Assembly: GCA_900770015.1 (NCBI GenBank) | Contig: CAAGIU010000135.1 | Span: 1-7,075 of the forward strand | Direction: 5' to 3' | DNA from: an uncultured Oscillospiraceae bacterium | GTDB lineage: Bacteria > Bacillota_A > Clostridia > Oscillospirales > Oscillospiraceae | Length of the DNA: 7,075 nt | Shown here: piece by piece, positions 5,660 to 7,075 of the stretch | How positions within the stretch are numbered: the first letter of the stretch is position 1 | How the letters are laid out: every line of letters starts with the position of its first letter | Notes under the pieces: generated by a model | Databases searched by the model: none | What the model saw: only the letters and a program-made list of their open reading frames with translations | What the model was told of the DNA's origin: nothing | Position numbers and translations under genes: made by a program

Positions 5660-5666
5660 ATATAAT
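5638..5666 (+). promoter_or_regulatory. Perfect consensus promoter for the PLP enzyme, overlapping the terminator
   Basis: TTGACA (5638-5643) and TATAAT (5661-5666) are exactly 17 bases apart and match the sigma-A consensus fully. The -35 box occupies six of the seven loop bases of the terminator hairpin, and the T tract ends directly before the -10 box. The start of transcription would fall near 5673, giving a short leader of about 34 bases to the ATG at 5707. Confidence 0.8.
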
Positions 5667-5706
5667 TTTTGGGATTTCCAATATAAAAATGAAAAGAGAA
5701 TCGGAT

Positions 5707-6990
5707 ATGGAAGAACTGATGAAGCAATATCAGGCCATGGGGATCTCCCCTGCCGTGTATGAATACGGGGAAAAGGCGCTGGAGCGGCTGCGGAACCGGT
5801 TTGACGAAATCGACAAGGTGGCCGAATACAATCAGGCCAAGGTCATCGCCGCCATGCAGAAGAATATGGTCTCCGCCGCCTGCTTTGCCGCCACCACCGG
5901 CTACGGCTACGACGATCTGGGCCGGGACAATCTGGAGAAGGTCTACGCCGATGTGTTCCACACCGAGGCTGCTCTGGTGCGCCCTCAGATCACCTGCGGC
6001 ACCCACGCCCTCACCGTGGCGCTGAGTGCCAATCTGCTGCCCGGAGACGAGCTGCTGTCCCCGGTGGGTCTGCCCTACGACACCTTGCAGGAGGTCATCG
6101 GCATCCGGGAAAGTCCCTGCTCCCTGGCAGAGTACGGCGTAAGCTACCGTCAGGTGGATCTGCTGGACGACGGCACCTTTGACTACGACGGCATCCGGGC
6201 TGCCATCAACGAAAAAACCAAGCTCATCACTATCCAGCGCTCCAAGGGCTATGCCACCCGCCCCACCTTCTCCGTAAAGCAGATCGGTGAGCTGATTGCC
6301 TTCTGCAAGGCAATCAAACCCGATGTGCTGGTGATGGTGGACAACTGCTACGGCGAATTTGTGGAGACCATCGAGCCATCCGATGTGGGAGCGGACATGG
6401 TGGTGGGCTCCCTCATCAAGAACCCCGGCGGCGGTCTGGCTCCCATCGGCGGCTACATCTGCGGAACCGCCAGGTGCGTCAGCCGCTGCGCCTTCCGGCT
6501 GTCTGCCCCGGGTCTTGGTCAGGAGGTGGGCGCAAATCTGGGTCTGATGCCCGCGCTGTACCAGGGCTTCTTCCTGGCTCCCACCGTGGTGGCAGCGGCG
6601 GAAAAGGGTGCCGTCTTTGCCGCCAACCTCTATGAGCCTCTGGGCTTCCGCTGTGTGCCCAACGCCACCGAAAGCCGCCACGACATCATCCAGGCGGTGG
6701 AGCTGGGCAGTGAGGCGGGCATGATCGCCTTCTGCAAGGGCATTCAGGCAGCCGCTCCCGTGGACTCCTACGCCGATCCCCTGCCCTGGGACATGCCCGG
6801 CTACAACGACAAGGTCATCATGGCCGCAGGCGCCTTTGTCCAGGGCAGCTCCATCGAGCTTTCCGCAGACGGTCCCATCCGTCCTCCCTACGCCGTCTAC
6901 TTCCAGGGCGGTCTGACCTGGTGCCATGCCAAGTTGGGCATTCTCATGAGCCTGCAGAAAATGGTGGATGCCGGGCTGGCTACGCTCTAA
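5707..6990 (+). CDS. Methionine gamma-lyase family / 'aluminium resistance' PLP-dependent protein (PF06838)
   Basis: The 427-residue protein is a fold-type I PLP enzyme of the PF06838 family (Bacillus YnbB-like). These proteins are annotated as aluminium resistance or methionine gamma-lyase family proteins; the true substrate is not settled. CGTHAL (97-102) is the likely phosphate-binding turn. Asp212 in VDNCYGEF should contact the pyridine nitrogen, and Lys238 in SLIKNPGG is the expected Schiff-base lysine. RSKGYATRP (178-186) and the C-terminal PPYAVYFQGGLTW (393-405) are family-like. The length is normal and it is cytoplasmic. The frame is open back to a TTG at 5638, but that lies in the promoter. 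ATG 5689 has no ribosome binding site and only about 16 leader bases. ATG 5707 has AAAGAGAA upstream and a family-like N-terminus, so it is preferred. It appears to be a single-gene unit. Confidence 0.92.
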   Translation: MEELMKQYQAMGISPAVYEYGEKALERLRNRFDEIDKVAEYNQAKVIAAMQKNMVSAACFAATTGYGYDDLGRDNLEKVYADVFHTEAALVRPQITCGTHALTVALSANLLPGDELLSPVGLPYDTLQEVIGIRESPCSLAEYGVSYRQVDLLDDGTFDYDGIRAAINEKTKLITIQRSKGYATRPTFSVKQIGELIAFCKAIKPDVLVMVDNCYGEFVETIEPSDVGADMVVGSLIKNPGGGLAPIGGYICGTARCVSRCAFRLSAPGLGQEVGANLGLMPALYQGFFLAPTVVAAAEKGAVFAANLYEPLGFRCVPNATESRHDIIQAVELGSEAGMIAFCKGIQAAAPVDSYADPLPWDMPGYNDKVIMAAGAFVQGSSIELSADGPIRPPYAVYFQGGLTWCHAKLGILMSLQKMVDAGLATL

Positions 6991-7011
6991 TTGTCTTTCG
7001 GTATGGAAGGT

Positions 7012-7075
7012 AAATTGTAATTAGGCGGGGAAGGCATCGCGTTGCTTCGCAAAATAAACGATACCGCCAAATTAC
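7012..7075 (+). repeat. Short palindromic dispersed repeat (right copy, truncated by the window)
   Basis: The segment opens with the same 21-base unit found inverted at 16-36 (core TTGTAATTAGGCGGGG, one mismatch). GTAATTAGGCGG (7017-7028) can pair with CCGCCAAATTAC (7064-7075) at 11 of 12 positions, so it forms its own hairpin of about 60 bases or more and the right arm probably continues past the window. It begins 22 bases after the PLP enzyme's stop codon. It has no ORF and no T tract within view. It may be a miniature element, a REP-like repeat, or a transcript-end structure. Confidence 0.6.

Noticed and set aside
5638..5706. N-terminal extension of the PLP enzyme to 5638
   Set aside because: This stretch is the promoter and leader. 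The predicted transcript starts near 5673, and the extension has no family resemblance.
5548..6927. A 459-codon open frame on the minus strand, antisense to the PLP enzyme
   Set aside because: The translation is Gly/His/Gln-rich without recognisable motifs and starts and ends in unsuitable places, including the MITE-like element. The opposite strand encodes a complete PF06838 protein.
1..7075. CRISPR array, tRNA or rRNA genes, prophage or toxin-antitoxin modules
   Set aside because: I looked for regularly spaced repeats, tRNA-like cloverleaf ends and small paired genes and found none. The only regular spacing is the 33-base period inside the AI-2E gene, which is protein-coding.

Overview
The window looks like chromosome of a gut-type anaerobic member of the class Clostridia, probably Oscillospiraceae (Faecalibacterium/Ruminococcus-like). 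This rests on the moderately GC-rich coding style, strong GGAGG-type ribosome binding sites, an anaerobic ribonucleotide reductase activase, a YugP-type zinc peptidase, a PF06838 'aluminium resistance' PLP enzyme, and short palindromic repeats of a kind I recall from that group. The genus is an inference from memory, not a search.

Layout. Positions 1-108 hold the end of a short dispersed repeat. A minus-strand Mbeg1-like (DUF2974) alpha/beta hydrolase follows (109-1221). It diverges from a plus-strand HD-domain hydrolase (1320-1913), which has a perfect-consensus promoter and its own terminator. Next is a minus-strand block read from right to left: an AI-2E family membrane protein (2995-4476), then a hairpin terminator, then nrdG (2391-2939) and dut (1954-2394), which overlap by ATGA. 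Divergent from this block is a plus-strand YugP-like membrane zinc metallopeptidase (4681-5400). Its stop codon lies inside the target duplication of a 161-bp MITE-like hairpin (5402-5562). After a small structured segment come an intrinsic terminator and a consensus promoter that overlap each other. The promoter drives a PF06838 methionine gamma-lyase-family PLP enzyme (5707-6990). A second copy of the repeat seen at the left edge starts 22 bases past that gene and runs off the window.

How the genes fit together. nrdG and dut both serve deoxynucleotide supply and are translationally coupled; the nrdD reductase that NrdG activates is not in the window. The other genes look like independent single-gene transcription units with their own promoters and terminators.

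I found no defence island, CRISPR array, prophage, biosynthetic cluster or RNA gene of a known class. The protein content is ordinary. The unusual signals are structural: the MITE-like element fused to a stop codon, the promoter whose -35 box forms a terminator loop, an 11-residue repeat tail on the AI-2E protein, and related repeats just 3' of both outermost genes.
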